The notes under the pieces are model-generated. The model was not told the origin of the DNA. It saw nothing but the letters and a program-made list of their open reading frames with translations, and did no database searches. Both the position numbers and the translations under genes were made by a program. Below, in pieces: positions 1-8,193 of a stretch of 64,000 bases of DNA (position 1 is the first letter of the stretch; each line of letters starts with the position of its first letter). Source of the DNA: JBDHWG01 sp046328525 (GTDB taxonomy: Bacteria > Chloroflexota > Anaerolineae > Epilineales > JAHCIE01); contig JAXLWK010000004.1 of assembly GCA_046328525.1 (NCBI GenBank), positions 186,001-250,000 of the forward strand, read 5' to 3'.

Positions 1-47
1 GCCTAGCAAACTCACTCTACCACGGAACTGGGCCGCTCTCACTAGCC

Positions 48-88
48 GGGAGATTGCTTCGTCGTCCTATCGTCCTCCTCGCAATGAC
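48..88. repeat. rep-D right half
   Basis: GGGAGATTGCTTCG is followed by CTCGCAATGAC, the right half of the rep-D element seen complete at 37684-37827. The left half is absent or lies outside this segment. Positions 1-47 hold nothing recognisable. Confidence 0.6.
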
Positions 89-111
89 CCCAATCGTTGC
101 CTTATCGTCGG

Positions 112-1692
112 TTACTTGCGGTTGACGGCGTCGGTGACGGCCTTGAGCGCAGCGTCGTTGGCTTGCTGCGGCGTCGCCTTGCCGGTGATGACGGCCGTGA
201 TCTGCTGCGTGATGGCGTCGCGCGACTCCTGCCAACCGGCGACGCTCGGCTCCGAGCGGCCGTACTGCAACAGGTCGAAGCCCTTGGCGTAGACCGGGTT
301 CTTCTCAAGATAGGTCTTCACCGCCGGCGAGCTGTTGCCTTCCTTGTTGACCGGGAAGTAGTTGGCGATGGTCGCCCACGTGCCGGACGGCTGCGCGCCT
401 AGCCAGAACTTCAGGAACAGCCAGGCGGCCAGGGAGCGCTCGGGGGTCGTCTTGTTGATGGAGAAGCTGGGGCCGAACAGGTTGACGACGGGCTGCGCCG
501 TCGAGTGGGGATAGGGCGTGATGCCCCAGGTGAAGCGCTCTTTGTTCGTCGCCGTGTCGGTGATGGCCTGCTTGTAGAACGGGACACCGGTGGACGTACC
601 GAAGGTGAACAGCGTCTTGCCGAGGCCGAAGTCGGTCTGCTCGCCGAACTGCTGGCCGGGCTGGTAGCCGTAGCCCTTGTCGAGCATGTCCTTGTACCAC
701 TGCATCGTGTCCAGGCCGGCTTTCTGGAACGCGGCCGACTTGCGGTCGGCGGAGAGAAGGTCGCCGCCGCGGCTCCAGATCTGGAGGGCGTGGCCCGATG
801 CGTCGGTGCGGAAGGCGAAGCACTTCTTGTCGGGCATCTGGGCCTTGAGCTTGGCGCAGACCTCGGCGAACTGGTCCCAGGTCTCCGGCGGCTTGTCGTA
901 GCCGAGCTGCTTGAGGACGTCGGCGTTGTAGTACATCACCTCCTGGCTGACGGCGGGCGGGAGGCTCAGGATCTGATTGTTGAAGTCGGGGTACTTGTAG
1001 GCGTCGAACACCCACTGGTCAATCTGCTTCGACAGGTCCCCCATGCCGTACTTCGTGCTCGCCATGAACGGGTCCAGGGGCTGCGTCACGTCCTCGCGGG
1101 CGTACTCGGCGATCTGGTTCGGGTAGCTCCACACGGCATCCGGGACGGCGTCGGCGGCGATCGCGGTCAACGTGGACTTGTACATGTCGTTGTAGTTGCC
1201 CTTGTAGACCGACGTCACGCGGATGTTGGGGTACTGCTTCTGGAAGTCCTCGATGACTTGCTTGATGGCCTGTTGTTGCGCGCCGGTGAACACGTTCCAG
1301 AAGACGATGTCCACGTTCTTGCCGGTCAGGTCAATCGCGTCCACCTCGGCAGCCGTGGCGACGCCCTTGCCGATCTTCTGCCCGGCCGGCGACTCCTGCG
1401 TCGGGATGGGCGTGTTGGTCGGCGGGGTCGCGGGCTTCGTCGCTGCGCCTGCGGCCGGCGCGCTCGTCGCTGCGGCTGGGGCTGTGGCCGCCGCCGGCGC
1501 CTTCGTTGGCTCGGCGGCGGGGGCCTTCGTCGGCTCGGCGGCCTTCGCGGCCGGGGCCGCCGTCGGCGCGGCTGGGGCGGTGGTGGCGGCGGCCTGCGGG
1601 GCGGGCGCCGTCGTCGCCGCGCCGCCACCGCACGCCGCCGCAGCGAGGGCGACGACGAGCAGCGCGGCCAGGATCCACAGAATGCGTTTCAT
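112..1692 (-). CDS. ABC transporter solute-binding lipoprotein, family 1 (UgpB-like)
   Basis: A 526-residue binding protein for an ABC importer of sugars or glycerol-3-phosphate-like substrates. Residues 1-21 form a lipoprotein signal peptide with a lipobox ending AAAC, so the mature protein is probably lipid-anchored. Residues 22-105 are a low-complexity Ala/Pro/Thr linker. The family 1 fold follows, with VDIVFWNVFTG near the start and VYKGNYNDM, which resembles the YKG segment of UgpB proteins. It is the last gene of a three-gene minus-strand operon after two permeases. There is no ATPase in the operon; such importers often share an MsmX/UgpC-like ATPase encoded elsewhere. Substrate is inferred only. 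GGAG precedes the ATG. Confidence 0.9.
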   Translation of the reverse strand: MKRILWILAALLVVALAAAACGGGAATTAPAPQAAATTAPAAPTAAPAAKAAEPTKAPAAEPTKAPAAATAPAAATSAPAAGAATKPATPPTNTPIPTQESPAGQKIGKGVATAAEVDAIDLTGKNVDIVFWNVFTGAQQQAIKQVIEDFQKQYPNIRVTSVYKGNYNDMYKSTLTAIAADAVPDAVWSYPNQIAEYAREDVTQPLDPFMASTKYGMGDLSKQIDQWVFDAYKYPDFNNQILSLPPAVSQEVMYYNADVLKQLGYDKPPETWDQFAEVCAKLKAQMPDKKCFAFRTDASGHALQIWSRGGDLLSADRKSAAFQKAGLDTMQWYKDMLDKGYGYQPGQQFGEQTDFGLGKTLFTFGTSTGVPFYKQAITDTATNKERFTWGITPYPHSTAQPVVNLFGPSFSINKTTPERSLAAWLFLKFWLGAQPSGTWATIANYFPVNKEGNSSPAVKTYLEKNPVYAKGFDLLQYGRSEPSVAGWQESRDAITQQITAVITGKATPQQANDAALKAVTDAVNRK

Positions 1693-1906
1693 GGGGTACT
1701 CCTCCTTGTTACAAATCCTGGGGTAAATGGAAAGTTAGGCTCTCTACTGTCAACGGATATGAAACGGATTAACGAATAGTCACGCCTTGCCGTCGTTCTG
1801 CGACTGGGCTATGTCTATCCGTTCATCCGTTATTCATCCGTTGCGAAATCTTTGCCGACCACCTGTATAACTCTCTGTGTCCTCTGTGCCTCCATGGCAT
1901 CTCTGC
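1693..1906. repeat. Intergenic gap with two rep-H copies
   Basis: The 214-bp gap between permease and binding-protein genes holds two inverted copies of an AACGGATA-rich element, at about 1748-1778 (plus) and 1815-1852 (minus). Related copies lie at 28245-28280 and 28560-28603. No terminator with a clear T-run was seen, so the binding-protein gene may be co-transcribed with the permeases. Confidence 0.5.
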
Positions 1907-2764
1907 TTATCCCTTCAGTCCGGAGCCTGAGATGCCCTCGATAAACTGCTTCTGCGCGAAGAAGTACAGCACCAGGATGGGCGCGACGGCGATGACCGAC
2001 GCCGCCATGAGCAGGTGCGTGTTCGTGCTGGCCTCGTTGATGAAGCTGTACAGGCCCACCTGGATGGGGCGCATCTCCGGGCTGTTGATGACGATGAGCG
2101 GCCACAGCAGCGAGTTCCAGCTCCCCAGGAACGTGAACAGGGCGACGGACACGAGCGCCGGCTGCGACAGCGGCAGGACGATGGCGACGAGAAAGCGCAG
2201 GTGGCTCGCGCCGTCCAGCACCGCCGCGTCGTAGTAGTCCGACGGAATCTGGGCGAAGAATTGGCGCAGCAGGAAGATGGCGAACACGCTCGCGCCGAAG
2301 GGGAAGATGAGCGCCGCGTAGCTGTCAATCCAGCCCAGGTCGCGGATGGTCAGGAAGTTCGGGATCATGGTGATCTCGAACGGGATCATGAGCGTCGTCA
2401 GGAAGATGATGAAGATGACCTCGCGCCCGAAGAAGTGCATGCGGGCGAAGGCGTAGGCCGCCAGGGCTGACGTGAACAGCACCAGCGCCGTCGTCGAGAC
2501 CGAGATGAACAGGGTGTTGGCAAGGTAGCGCCCGAACGGGGCCATGGTCAGCGCCGTGGCGTAGTTGACCCACTGCGGCGAGGCGGGCAGGAATTGCTGC
2601 GTAGCATACTCCTGGAACGTCTTGAGCGACGTCAGCACCATCCACACAAAGGGGAACATCGCAATGAGCGCGCCAATGATGAGGATGGTGTGGGTGCTCA
2701 CCTGGCGCAGTGTGCGCTGGCGGCGGGCAGCCTGATTGCGGGCGTCAACAGCAGCGGTCGCCAT
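1907..2764 (-). CDS. Carbohydrate ABC transporter permease (MalG/UgpE type)
   Basis: A 285-residue inner-membrane permease with about six membrane segments. The first is near residues 27-45 (TILIIGALIAMFPFVWM). The cytoplasmic EAA loop, which docks the ATPase, is seen as YYDAAVLDGASHLRF followed by IVLPLSQPAL. It ends in GISGSGLKG, a typical C-terminus of MalG-type permeases. It starts 21 bp after the upstream permease stops and pairs with it to form the channel. Confidence 0.93.
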   Translation of the reverse strand: MATAAVDARNQAARRQRTLRQVSTHTILIIGALIAMFPFVWMVLTSLKTFQEYATQQFLPASPQWVNYATALTMAPFGRYLANTLFISVSTTALVLFTSALAAYAFARMHFFGREVIFIIFLTTLMIPFEITMIPNFLTIRDLGWIDSYAALIFPFGASVFAIFLLRQFFAQIPSDYYDAAVLDGASHLRFLVAIVLPLSQPALVSVALFTFLGSWNSLLWPLIVINSPEMRPIQVGLYSFINEASTNTHLLMAASVIAVAPILVLYFFAQKQFIEGISGSGLKG

Positions 2765-2785
2765 GATCGTGGTCCCCCCTCCCGC

Positions 2786-3823
2786 CTACGAGTAGTGCAC
2801 CCAGCGGCTGCTGCCCCAGCGCTGGAGGAGCGTCAGACCGAGGATGATGAGGAACAGCACGAAGGCGATGGCCGTGGCGTAGCTGTAGTTGGGCGGGCCG
2901 GCCTCGCCGTAGAAGATGCGGAACAGGTAGATCGTCGTCGTCATCGTCGTGTCCAGCGGCCCGCCCTTCGTCTGCGCGGCCGCCTGGTTCATGGTGACGA
3001 TCTGGGTGAACGCCTGGAGCGCGCCGATGGTCGAGATCACGATGAGGAAGAAGATCGTGGGCGAGAGGAGCGGCACGGTGATGTGGCGGAAGAGCTGCCA
3101 GCCGTCGGCCCCGTCAATCCGCGCCGCCTCGTACAGCTCCCTGGGGATGTTGGACAGCCCGGCGAGGTAGATGACGATGTCGTAGCCCAGGCGCTGCCAG
3201 ATGACGAAGATCATGATCGTCACCAGGGCCAGGCTCGGCCCGGCGGCCCACTCCGGCAAGCGCACGCCAAAGTTGTTGGCGGCGAGCTGGAACACGCCGT
3301 TCGGCTCTTGCAGCCACTTCGGCCCGGCCATCCCCAGCCGGGTCAGGATGTTGTTGATGAAGCCGCTCTGCGGGTTAAAGATCGTCGCCCAGACGGTCGA
3401 GGCGGCGACGAGGGAGGTGATGAACGGCAGGAAGTACAGGGTGCGGTAGAGCGACAGGCCGCGCACGCCCTGAAACAGGAGATAGGCGACCAGCAGGCCC
3501 AGCCCCAGGGTCACCGGCACGGTGAAGAGGACGTAGTAGAACGTGACGAGGAGCGAGTTCCAGAATTTGTCGTCCTGGAGGAGGCGCTGGTAGTTCGCCA
3601 GCCCGATGAACTCCACCGGCCCGCGCCGCAAACTCCACGTGTTGAGGCTCATGTAGAAGGCGTAGAACAGCGGCCGGATGCTGAACACGAACAGCAGGAG
3701 CGCGGCCGGCGCCAGGAACAGGTAGGCCAGCAGTGTCTCGCGCCAGTAGCGCCGTCGGCCACCCGCGACCCGCGACGCGGCCCGGATGGGGGCGCGCGCG
3801 CCCTGCAACTCTACGTTTTGCAC
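2786..3823 (-). CDS. Sugar ABC transporter permease (MalF/UgpA type)
   Basis: A 345-residue permease, first gene of the importer operon. The GTG start at 3823 is supported by AGGAGG about 7 bases upstream. A charged N-terminal tail of about 30 residues precedes the first membrane segment (LLAYLFLAPAALLLFVFSI). The EAA loop is YEAARIDGADGWQLF followed by ITVPLLSP. RGPVEFIGLANYQRLL is the usual periplasmic motif of MalF/UgpA proteins. It forms the heterodimeric channel with the next gene. Confidence 0.93.
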   Translation of the reverse strand: MQNVELQGARAPIRAASRVAGGRRRYWRETLLAYLFLAPAALLLFVFSIRPLFYAFYMSLNTWSLRRGPVEFIGLANYQRLLQDDKFWNSLLVTFYYVLFTVPVTLGLGLLVAYLLFQGVRGLSLYRTLYFLPFITSLVAASTVWATIFNPQSGFINNILTRLGMAGPKWLQEPNGVFQLAANNFGVRLPEWAAGPSLALVTIMIFVIWQRLGYDIVIYLAGLSNIPRELYEAARIDGADGWQLFRHITVPLLSPTIFFLIVISTIGALQAFTQIVTMNQAAAQTKGGPLDTTMTTTIYLFRIFYGEAGPPNYSYATAIAFVLFLIILGLTLLQRWGSSRWVHYS

Positions 3824-3876
3824 AACGTTCCTCCTGACAGGCGAAACCCAGACGCGGCCGGCGGCGGCGCTCAGCT

Positions 3877-3905
3877 ATCCTAACCTAAACGCCGGTGGAA
3901 GTCAA
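3877..3905 (-). promoter_or_regulatory. Sigma-70-type promoter of the ABC importer operon
   Basis: On the minus strand TTGACT (3905-3900) is followed after 17 bases by TAGGAT (3882-3877), about 54 bases upstream of the GTG start of the first permease. Confidence 0.6.
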
Positions 3906-3909
3906 AGGT

Positions 3910-3926
3910 TTAACACGCTCTTAACA
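3910..3926. promoter_or_regulatory. TTAACA direct repeat, possible Pho box
   Basis: TTAACA occurs at 3910-3915 and 3921-3926, an 11-bp period, immediately upstream of the -35 of the importer promoter. PhoP/PhoB-family response regulators bind TTAACA-like or CTGTCAT-like direct repeats one helical turn apart. The regulator itself is inferred. Confidence 0.4.
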
Positions 3927-3990
3927 CGGCTCTCCCCCCCATAGCAACAGGCCCGCCATTCCTGGCGAGCCTGCACGTGTCTCATCTCAT

Positions 3991-4130
3991 CTCACCCCCT
4001 CTCCCCCTGTGGGAGAGGGGCCGGGGGTGAGGGCCTTCGTCCCTCGCGTGCGATTCAGACCCTCACCCTCCCCTCTCCCACGGGGAGAGGGTGTCGACTG
4101 CGTAGGGGCAGGTTTCAAACCTACCCCTAC
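3991..4130. repeat. Two rep-A palindromes and one rep-E hairpin
   Basis: rep-A copies lie at 3991-4033 (CTCACCCCCTCTCCCCC, then GGGAGAGGGG and GGGGGTGAGGG) and 4060-4091. rep-E at 4102-4130 is GTAGGGGCAGGTTT facing AAACCTACCCCTAC. All can fold and may also terminate transcription from the flanking minus-strand protease gene. Confidence 0.7.
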
Positions 4131-4145
4131 GGGTCATCGTCGCGC

Positions 4146-7100
4146 CTATCGCGCCACGTTCCAGCGGAAGTCCTCGTATGCCTGGCCGCGGTTGAAGCTG
4201 CTCGGCGTCAGCGTCACACTCGTCGGGCTGTTCGGGCACGAGTTCAGCGTCAGCCCCTGCGCCCCGATCCACGTCGGCTGCACCGGACTGTCCGCCGTCA
4301 GCGTCGCCGATGTCCGCGGCGGCAGCGTCACGCCGGTGAAGATCGCGTTCCCCGCGCTGTCCACCGTCGTCGTCTTCGTCGTCCCGTCCGGCATCGCCAG
4401 CATCAGCGTCGTGCCGACGAGGGGGGTGTCACCAGGGGTCCAGAAGACGTTGCAGCCGTAGTCAATGAACGCCCGCACCAGCACGAAGCCGTTGCAGACG
4501 GCGTTGGGGTCATTGAGCGGGCACTGGTACGGCGTCGGGTTGATGACCGCCGAGGCGACCGCGGTGTGGCCGAGGGCGTCCATGGCCTCGACGCGGGCGG
4601 TAGCGGGGCGGGTGGAGGTGTAGGTATGCTGGACGGAGGCAGCGGTGGTGGTCTGGATGGGGGAGCCGTCGCCGAAGTCCCAGCGATACTGGGTGATGGC
4701 CGCGCCGCCGGAGGAGGTGGCGGAAGCGGTCAGGGTGGTGGGGGAGAACTGGCTGGCGGTGGACGCCGACAAGCTCACCGAGACGGTGTCCATGAGCCAG
4801 GCCATCGTCTTGGCCGCGACCTGCTGCTGGGTGGCGAGGCCGGCGGCGTTGTCAATGTTCTCCAGGCCGAAGCCCATCGAGGCGCTGCGATAGATGTACT
4901 TCTGCAGCGGCGATTCAAGGCTGACGTCCGAGGAGCGGCCCCACGAGATGTTGGTGTCAGCCGACACGGTTGTGCCAAGCGGGTGGAAGAACGGCTTCAT
5001 CGTCTCGGTCGCCATGTACGTGTCGGTGTCCGTCATGGCCTTGGTCGCCTCGACGGTCAGGCCGCTGCCGGCCGGCGACGCGGTCAGGGCAATCTGGACG
5101 CCCGCCATCGGGCCGACGCCGTTCGCCGACGGCTTGGGCGGGGTCGCGCCGTTGTACAGGTCCTCGGTGATGGGCGTCAGGCCCAGGTAGCCGTGGTACA
5201 GGCGCGAGCGGCCCAGGCTGGGCGAGCTGAAGTTGCTATCGCTATCCGTGGCGTCGGCCAGGTCCTGACCGGACATCCACAGCCGCCCGCCGGCGTTCAT
5301 CCACTCGGTGAGACGGTCCTGGTCCGCCGTGCTGAAGCCACTGGTGTCAAAGCTGTTGTTCTTGCCGGTGAAAATGACGATGGCCTTATAGCCCGCCAGC
5401 GCGTTGAACTGCGGGAAGGCTTCCTGGCCGACGTCGAGGTAGGTGTAGGTCAGGCCGAGCGCCTGGACGGTACTCGTGTAGACCTCGGAGTAGTTGGGGA
5501 AGGAGCTGTCAATGGACGAGCCGTCGTCGTCAACGATGAGCACGTCGGCGGTCTGCGTCGTCGGCACCACCCGCAGCCACACCGGCAGGTGGATCGTCGT
5601 GCTCGTCGCGCTGTTGCTGAGAACGATCGAGCCTTCGTAGTCTGCGCCCTTGGCGCTGGCCGTCGCCGACACGGTCACGGTGAAGCTGCCGTTCCCGTTC
5701 GCCGCGACGTTCAGGGTGGGTGAGCCGACCGCGATGCTGAAGTTCGCTGTCGTTGCGCTGTCGCCGGTCTGCGTTGTGGACACGCTCCACGCGCCGGCGC
5801 TGCCGCTGACGTCCTTGACGTTGACGGTGAAGGTACGGCTCTGGCCGGGGGCCATCAGGCCGCCGCTGATGCTCTGCGGCTCCGTGGTCAGGCCCGGCAT
5901 GCCGGCCTTGTTCAGGTCAATGCGGCCCGCGCCGCGGTCGAGGACGCCGGCCTTCACGGTCTGGCTGGTGTTCAGGAACACGGCTTCGGTGGCCGTGGAC
6001 ATCAGGGCCGACTTGATCTGGGTCGGCGTCCAGTTGGGATGGAGCTGCTTGAGCAGCGCCGCCGCGCCGGCGACGTGGGGCGTCGCCATGCTCGTGCCGG
6101 AGGCCGAGCCGAAGCCGGTGAAGGGATCGGGGAAGGGGCCTTCGCCGTAGCCGGACGAAAGGACATCCACGCCAGGCGCGGCCACGTCAGGCTTGAGCAG
6201 CCAGCCCTGCGAGGGGCCGCGCGAGCTGAAGCCAGCCATCACGTCGCCGACGTTCGGCGCGGCGTGCGGCTGATAGGTGTAGCCCACCTGGGCGTCGCCG
6301 GGGTGGCTGTTGTAGAACGTGCGCATGTTCAGGCCGTCGGAGCGGCGCATGAACCACGAGGAAATCGTGACCTCGCCGGCGTGCGCGCCCGGACCCATGG
6401 CCTGCAAGTTGTCGCCGTTGGCGGCGGAGTTGTAGACGAGGGCGGCGACGGCCCCGCCGCGCTGGGCGTTGAACACCTTCTCGCTGAAGGTGCAGGTGCC
6501 GCGCGAGATGAGCGCGATCTTGCCGGTCAGCGACCCGGCCGGGAACGGGCTGACGTCGCCGGACAGGGAGCAGCCCAGGGCACTGCCGTTGGTGGCGACC
6601 TTCTCGGCCGGCACGTAGGGCGCGGCCGGCAGCTGCGTTGTGATCTGCGGACCGAAGTTCGCCGGGCCGACGTCCATGTTCGTCAGGTTCGAAGGCACCG
6701 GCGGCGGGGCGGTCACGTTGAGCACGCCCGGCGAGATCGTGGCGTTCTTGCTGACGGCGGCCACGCTGAGCAGCTTGCCAGAGATCGCCGGCGAGCTGAC
6801 GGTCGCCAGGTCCGGGCCGGCGTTGCTGGCGGCGAAGACGCCGACGACGCCCGCGTCCCACGCCGCCTCGGCCGCCTGAATCATCGGGTCGGGCCAGGCG
6901 AGGGTGTTCTGGTAGCTCGCGCCCCAGGAGTTGCTGATGACGTCCGCGCCGTCCTTGACCGAGTCCTCGATGGCCTTGACCAGCTCGACGACGTACGCGT
7001 TGCCGTTCTGGAAGTCCTCGGGGCTTATGCTCTCATAGAACACGCGGTAGTTCATGAGGTAGGCGCGCGGCGCCACACCGGAGATGGTCAGGTTCGCGCC

Positions 7101-7976
7101 CTGGTACGTCACCGGCGTGTTGGCGTCGCACGCGACCGTACCCGCCACGTGGGTGCCGTGCGGGCTGGTGTCCGCCACGCCCTGAATCGGCGTATCTTCG
7201 CCGGGCACCGGCGGGTCATCCGGGCGGAAGTACGCGCGCGCGACGATGACCTTGTTGTTGGTGAAGCGCGTGTCGCCCTTGGGGAAGCCGGGCGGGGCCG
7301 TGTAGCCGGTATCGTTGAAGCAGATGTTCCCAGCGTAGTTGCCGTTGGCATCGTAGCGGACGAAGATGCCACTGTCAATGATACCGACCTTGACGCCGTC
7401 GCCGGCCTTGCCCTGCCCGCCGAGCATCCCCCATAGGGTCGGCGCGCCGATCTGCTGCGGCGTCGAGTACATCTGGAGCTGGTAGGGGACGTCCGGCGTC
7501 ACGGCGCGGACGTTCGGCAGCTTGCGCACGGCCTTCGCCTGCTCCGCCGACATCTTGACGGCGACACCGTTCAGGACGACCTGGTAGCTCTGCTCGACCT
7601 TGGCGTCCGGCGCGACCTTGCTCAGCGCCGAGGTGAACGCCTTCTGCTGCGACTCGAGGTACGCCGCGTACGCCTTGGCGTCGGCGCTGGCGGTGTCGAG
7701 CTTCGCCTGGCCGGCGGCCTTGGCGGACGTGGCCTTGTAGCCCGCGACGCCGCCGTCGTACTTGGCGACCGGCGCATCCTTGAGCTGCACGATCCACCGC
7801 TTGGCGGGGTAGGTCGCCAGGTCCAGGGTCGGGGCCGCCGGCGCTCTGGGGGCCGCCGGCTCGTCAGCGCCCGAATCAGAGTTCGGCGGTTGCTGAGCGC
7901 TCGCGGTCGCGGCGGCAGCAAGCAGCAACGCCAACACCGCGACGATACCTAGCCAACGAATGACAGTCCGTCTCAT
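4146..7976 (-). CDS. Secreted S8 (subtilisin-like) serine peptidase with PA and PKD domains
   Basis: A 1276-residue exported protease. The start at 7976 is chosen because GGAGGG lies 8 bases upstream; an in-frame ATG seven codons earlier lacks this. A signal peptide (about residues 1-28, ending ATASAQQ) is followed by an I9-like propeptide. The catalytic triad is visible: Asp in VGIIDSGIF (about residue 200), His in SPHGTHVAGT (about 274) and Ser in GTSMATPHVAGA (about 629). A PA domain (about 440-560) is inserted between His and Ser. C-terminal beta-sandwich regions include a PKD domain (WDFGDGSPIQTT). Likely role: extracellular protein degradation. Confidence 0.95.
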   Translation of the reverse strand: MRRTVIRWLGIVAVLALLLAAAATASAQQPPNSDSGADEPAAPRAPAAPTLDLATYPAKRWIVQLKDAPVAKYDGGVAGYKATSAKAAGQAKLDTASADAKAYAAYLESQQKAFTSALSKVAPDAKVEQSYQVVLNGVAVKMSAEQAKAVRKLPNVRAVTPDVPYQLQMYSTPQQIGAPTLWGMLGGQGKAGDGVKVGIIDSGIFVRYDANGNYAGNICFNDTGYTAPPGFPKGDTRFTNNKVIVARAYFRPDDPPVPGEDTPIQGVADTSPHGTHVAGTVACDANTPVTYQGANLTISGVAPRAYLMNYRVFYESISPEDFQNGNAYVVELVKAIEDSVKDGADVISNSWGASYQNTLAWPDPMIQAAEAAWDAGVVGVFAASNAGPDLATVSSPAISGKLLSVAAVSKNATISPGVLNVTAPPPVPSNLTNMDVGPANFGPQITTQLPAAPYVPAEKVATNGSALGCSLSGDVSPFPAGSLTGKIALISRGTCTFSEKVFNAQRGGAVAALVYNSAANGDNLQAMGPGAHAGEVTISSWFMRRSDGLNMRTFYNSHPGDAQVGYTYQPHAAPNVGDVMAGFSSRGPSQGWLLKPDVAAPGVDVLSSGYGEGPFPDPFTGFGSASGTSMATPHVAGAAALLKQLHPNWTPTQIKSALMSTATEAVFLNTSQTVKAGVLDRGAGRIDLNKAGMPGLTTEPQSISGGLMAPGQSRTFTVNVKDVSGSAGAWSVSTTQTGDSATTANFSIAVGSPTLNVAANGNGSFTVTVSATASAKGADYEGSIVLSNSATSTTIHLPVWLRVVPTTQTADVLIVDDDGSSIDSSFPNYSEVYTSTVQALGLTYTYLDVGQEAFPQFNALAGYKAIVIFTGKNNSFDTSGFSTADQDRLTEWMNAGGRLWMSGQDLADATDSDSNFSSPSLGRSRLYHGYLGLTPITEDLYNGATPPKPSANGVGPMAGVQIALTASPAGSGLTVEATKAMTDTDTYMATETMKPFFHPLGTTVSADTNISWGRSSDVSLESPLQKYIYRSASMGFGLENIDNAAGLATQQQVAAKTMAWLMDTVSVSLSASTASQFSPTTLTASATSSGGAAITQYRWDFGDGSPIQTTTAASVQHTYTSTRPATARVEAMDALGHTAVASAVINPTPYQCPLNDPNAVCNGFVLVRAFIDYGCNVFWTPGDTPLVGTTLMLAMPDGTTKTTTVDSAGNAIFTGVTLPPRTSATLTADSPVQPTWIGAQGLTLNSCPNSPTSVTLTPSSFNRGQAYEDFRWNVAR

Positions 7977-8193
7977 AGTAGACACCCTCCATGTCAACTT
8001 ATCAACGCTGAAACGACCAGGGGGACGGGGGGATTATAACACGATACAGGGGGGCGTCAAGGGAAGGCCCGGCCCTTATCAGTCGCCGACAGGTGAGGGA
8101 GTCCGGACAAAGAAGCCGACTAAAGTCGGCGCTACAGCAGAGCAAAGAACGTCTCGCATGTCGTCCTTTGCGTCTCTCCGCCTCTGCGTTGCC
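7977..8193. repeat. Gap with rep-J and rep-I remnants
   Basis: Between two minus-strand genes. It holds a rep-J hairpin (GCCGACTAAAGTCGGCGC, about 8112-8129) and a reverse rep-I stretch (CCTTTGCGTCTCTCCGCCTC, about 8163-8183). The protease Shine-Dalgarno lies at its left edge. No gene was seen. Confidence 0.5.

Noticed and set aside
505..1779. Long open frame opposite the solute-binding protein gene
   Set aside because: It is antisense to a clear lipoprotein gene, with Arg/Gly-rich translation typical of GC-rich shadows and no ribosome site.
3991..4091. Short regularly spaced repeats as a CRISPR array
   Set aside because: The repeats are palindromic rep-A units with no constant-length spacers, and no cas genes are in the window.
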